6,470 nucleotides of DNA from contig JAENWO010000149.1 in assembly GCA_016649925.1 (NCBI GenBank), positions 1 through 6,470 of the forward strand, read 5' to 3'. The DNA is from Actinomycetales bacterium. Its GTDB lineage: Bacteria > Actinomycetota > Actinomycetes > Actinomycetales > Beutenbergiaceae. This document shows, in pieces, positions 5,976 through 6,470 of this stretch. A program made the translations under genes and the position numbers. Each line of letters begins with the position of its first letter. Position 1 is the first letter of the stretch. Below the pieces are notes generated by a model, which saw only the letters and a list, made by a program, of their open reading frames with translations, ran no database searches and was not told the DNA's origin.

Positions 5976-6014
5976 GCGTCCCGCGGGAGCGAAGGACACC
6001 GCTAATTACCGCTA

Positions 6015-6020
6015 TATGGT
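6015..6020 (+). promoter_or_regulatory. Putative -10 element of the DUF5703 gene
   Basis: TATGGT ends 6 bp before the ATG at 6027; an overlapping TATATG at 6013-6018 would leave 8 bp. The segment 6001-6020 is the most AT-rich short stretch noticed in the window, fitting a promoter melting region. The predicted message is leaderless; no ribosome-binding site precedes the ATG. Confidence 0.52.
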
Positions 6021-6026
6021 GAACAC

Positions 6027-6251
6027 ATGCAGCACGCATCCCTGGCCAGCCCCGGCGTCGGGTCCATCCGCCAGTACGAGGTCCGCGTCCTCACCCTGCC
6101 ACGCAGCACCAGCCGCGGCGACCTGCGTCGCCTCCTCACCGAGGAGGCCGAGTACGGCCGGTGGGAGCTGTCCCGGCTTCGGCTGTACGTCGGCGGGGAC
6201 CGCAAGGTCTGGCTCCGCCGCCGGATCATCCGGGTCCGCAGCACGCTCTGA
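6027..6251 (+). CDS. DUF5703 family protein
   Basis: Small protein of 74 aa that I recognise as DUF5703, an actinobacterial family of unknown function. Its core runs from about residue 16 to the end: YEVRVLTLPRSTSR, then LRRLLTEEAEYGRWEL with the conserved EYG-WEL stretch, then SRLRLY, a GGDRKVWLRRRI hairpin-like segment and a final IIRVRSTL. The C-terminal half is strongly basic (RKVWLRRRIIRVR), which would allow nucleic-acid or membrane-phosphate contact, but no function is known. The ATG gives a 15-residue leader before the core; the -10 element 6 bp upstream supports it. The gene diverges from the acidic-protein gene across 63 bp. It converges on the M20 peptidase gene across 38 bp, where there is an 8-bp palindrome (6255-6262) but no convincing terminator. 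Confidence 0.85.
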   Translation: MQHASLASPGVGSIRQYEVRVLTLPRSTSRGDLRRLLTEEAEYGRWELSRLRLYVGGDRKVWLRRRIIRVRSTL

Positions 6252-6267
6252 GCCGAGCGCTCCCGAC

Positions 6268-6311
6268 GCAGGTCCGCAGGAAGCGCCGCTCAGCAGGTCC
6301 GCAGGAAGCGC
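6268..6311. repeat. 19-bp direct repeat (25-bp offset) spanning the M20 gene stop codon
   Basis: The 19-mer GCAGGTCCGCAGGAAGCGC occurs perfectly at 6268-6286 and 6293-6311, separated by 6 bp. The right copy encodes the last residues of the M20 peptidase (RFLRTC); the left copy lies in the intergenic space beyond the stop. It looks like a short tandem duplication of the gene end. Because 25 is not a multiple of three and the stop lies between the copies, the protein is unaffected. Confidence 0.9.
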
Positions 6312-6470
6312 TCCATCACCCGGACCCCGAACTCCAGTGACTCCACCGGGACCCGTTCGTCCACTCCGTGGAACATCCCGGCGAAGTCCATGTCGGCCGG
6401 CAGCCGCAGCGGGGCGAAGCCGTAGCCGGTGATGCCGAGGCGGGCGAGGGACTTGTTGTCGGTGCCGCCG
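6290..6470 (-). CDS. M20 family metallopeptidase (dipeptidase-like), C-terminal fragment
   Basis: Only the last 59 full codons and the stop (6290-6292) are inside the window; the gene enters from the right edge. The visible residues GGTDNKSLARLGITGYGFAP, then LRLPADMDFAGMFHGVDERVP and a final FGVRVMERFLRTC match the end of M20 peptidases. They include the GGTD segment and the FHGVDERVP motif, where the His and Glu belong to the metal-centre region of the family. Related actinobacterial proteins (such as mycobacterial Rv2141c, also near uppP) are annotated as dipeptidases or ArgE/DapE-like enzymes; the substrate cannot be decided from this fragment. It is convergent with the DUF5703 gene. Confidence 0.9.
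   Translation of the reverse strand, partial: GGTDNKSLARLGITGYGFAPLRLPADMDFAGMFHGVDERVPVESLEFGVRVMERFLRTC

Noticed and set aside
5964..5999. 12-codon N-terminal extension of the acidic protein from the ATG at 5997-5999
   Set aside because: It would be translated through the TACCGT element; the ATG at 5963 begins the helical domain directly.
5370..6005. Plus-strand frame with a Val/Leu-rich stretch that looks like a membrane segment
   Set aside because: The hydrophobic run is the reverse-strand reading of the Asp/Glu repeat array (GAC/GAG become GTC/CTC); the rest overlaps the AKR gene in another frame.
6255..6262. 8-bp palindrome GAGCGCTC between DUF5703 and the M20 gene
   Set aside because: Too short, without loop or T-tract, to call a terminator or an operator.

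Overview
The window is a high-GC (roughly 70% by eye), gene-dense stretch of an actinobacterial chromosome. The strongest indicators are mshC (mycothiol biosynthesis is confined to Actinobacteria), an Actinobacteria-type PAC2 protein and a DUF5703 protein. The gene set and order (M50 peptidase, HAD, PAC2, mshC, uppP, aldo/keto reductase, acidic protein, DUF5703, M20 peptidase) suggest Micrococcales, for example a Cellulomonas- or Georgenia-like organism. That placement is inference from memory of such neighbourhoods, not a search result.

Layout, left to right. Positions 1-870 (-): site-2 (M50) metalloprotease running off the left edge into a CBS-like region. 848-1546 (-): HAD-superfamily phosphatase, transcribed first and overlapping the M50 gene by 23 bp. 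1587-2468 (+): PAC2-family protein, divergent from HAD across 40 bp. 2514-3746 (-): mshC, convergent with PAC2. 3756-4610 (-): uppP, just upstream of mshC with a 9-bp gap. 4652-5605 (+): aldo/keto reductase, divergent from uppP across 41 bp. 5607-5963 (-): small protein with a repetitive, extremely acidic tail, convergent with the reductase across 1 bp. 6027-6251 (+): DUF5703 protein, divergent from the acidic gene across 63 bp. 6290-6470 (-): C-terminal end of an M20 metallopeptidase. No RNA gene, mobile element, CRISPR array or convincing terminator hairpin was seen, and no gene-free stretch exceeds 63 bp.

Functionally this is mostly housekeeping. MshC makes the thiol-redox buffer mycothiol, UppP recycles the lipid carrier for wall synthesis, and the M50 protein is an intramembrane protease. 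PAC2 proteins tend to lie near the Pup-proteasome locus in Actinobacteria, which may lie just beyond the left edge. I see no evidence of a new defence, mobile or biosynthetic system.

The most notable signal is regulatory. Seven starts (HAD, PAC2, mshC, uppP, aldo/keto reductase, acidic protein, DUF5703) each have a TANNNT -10-like hexamer ending 6-8 bp before the start codon, which is the geometry of leaderless mRNAs. In two separate divergent pairs the two -10 elements sit back to back exactly 14 bp apart. Other curiosities are the in-register repeat tail of the acidic protein and a 25-bp-offset duplication across the stop codon of the M20 gene.
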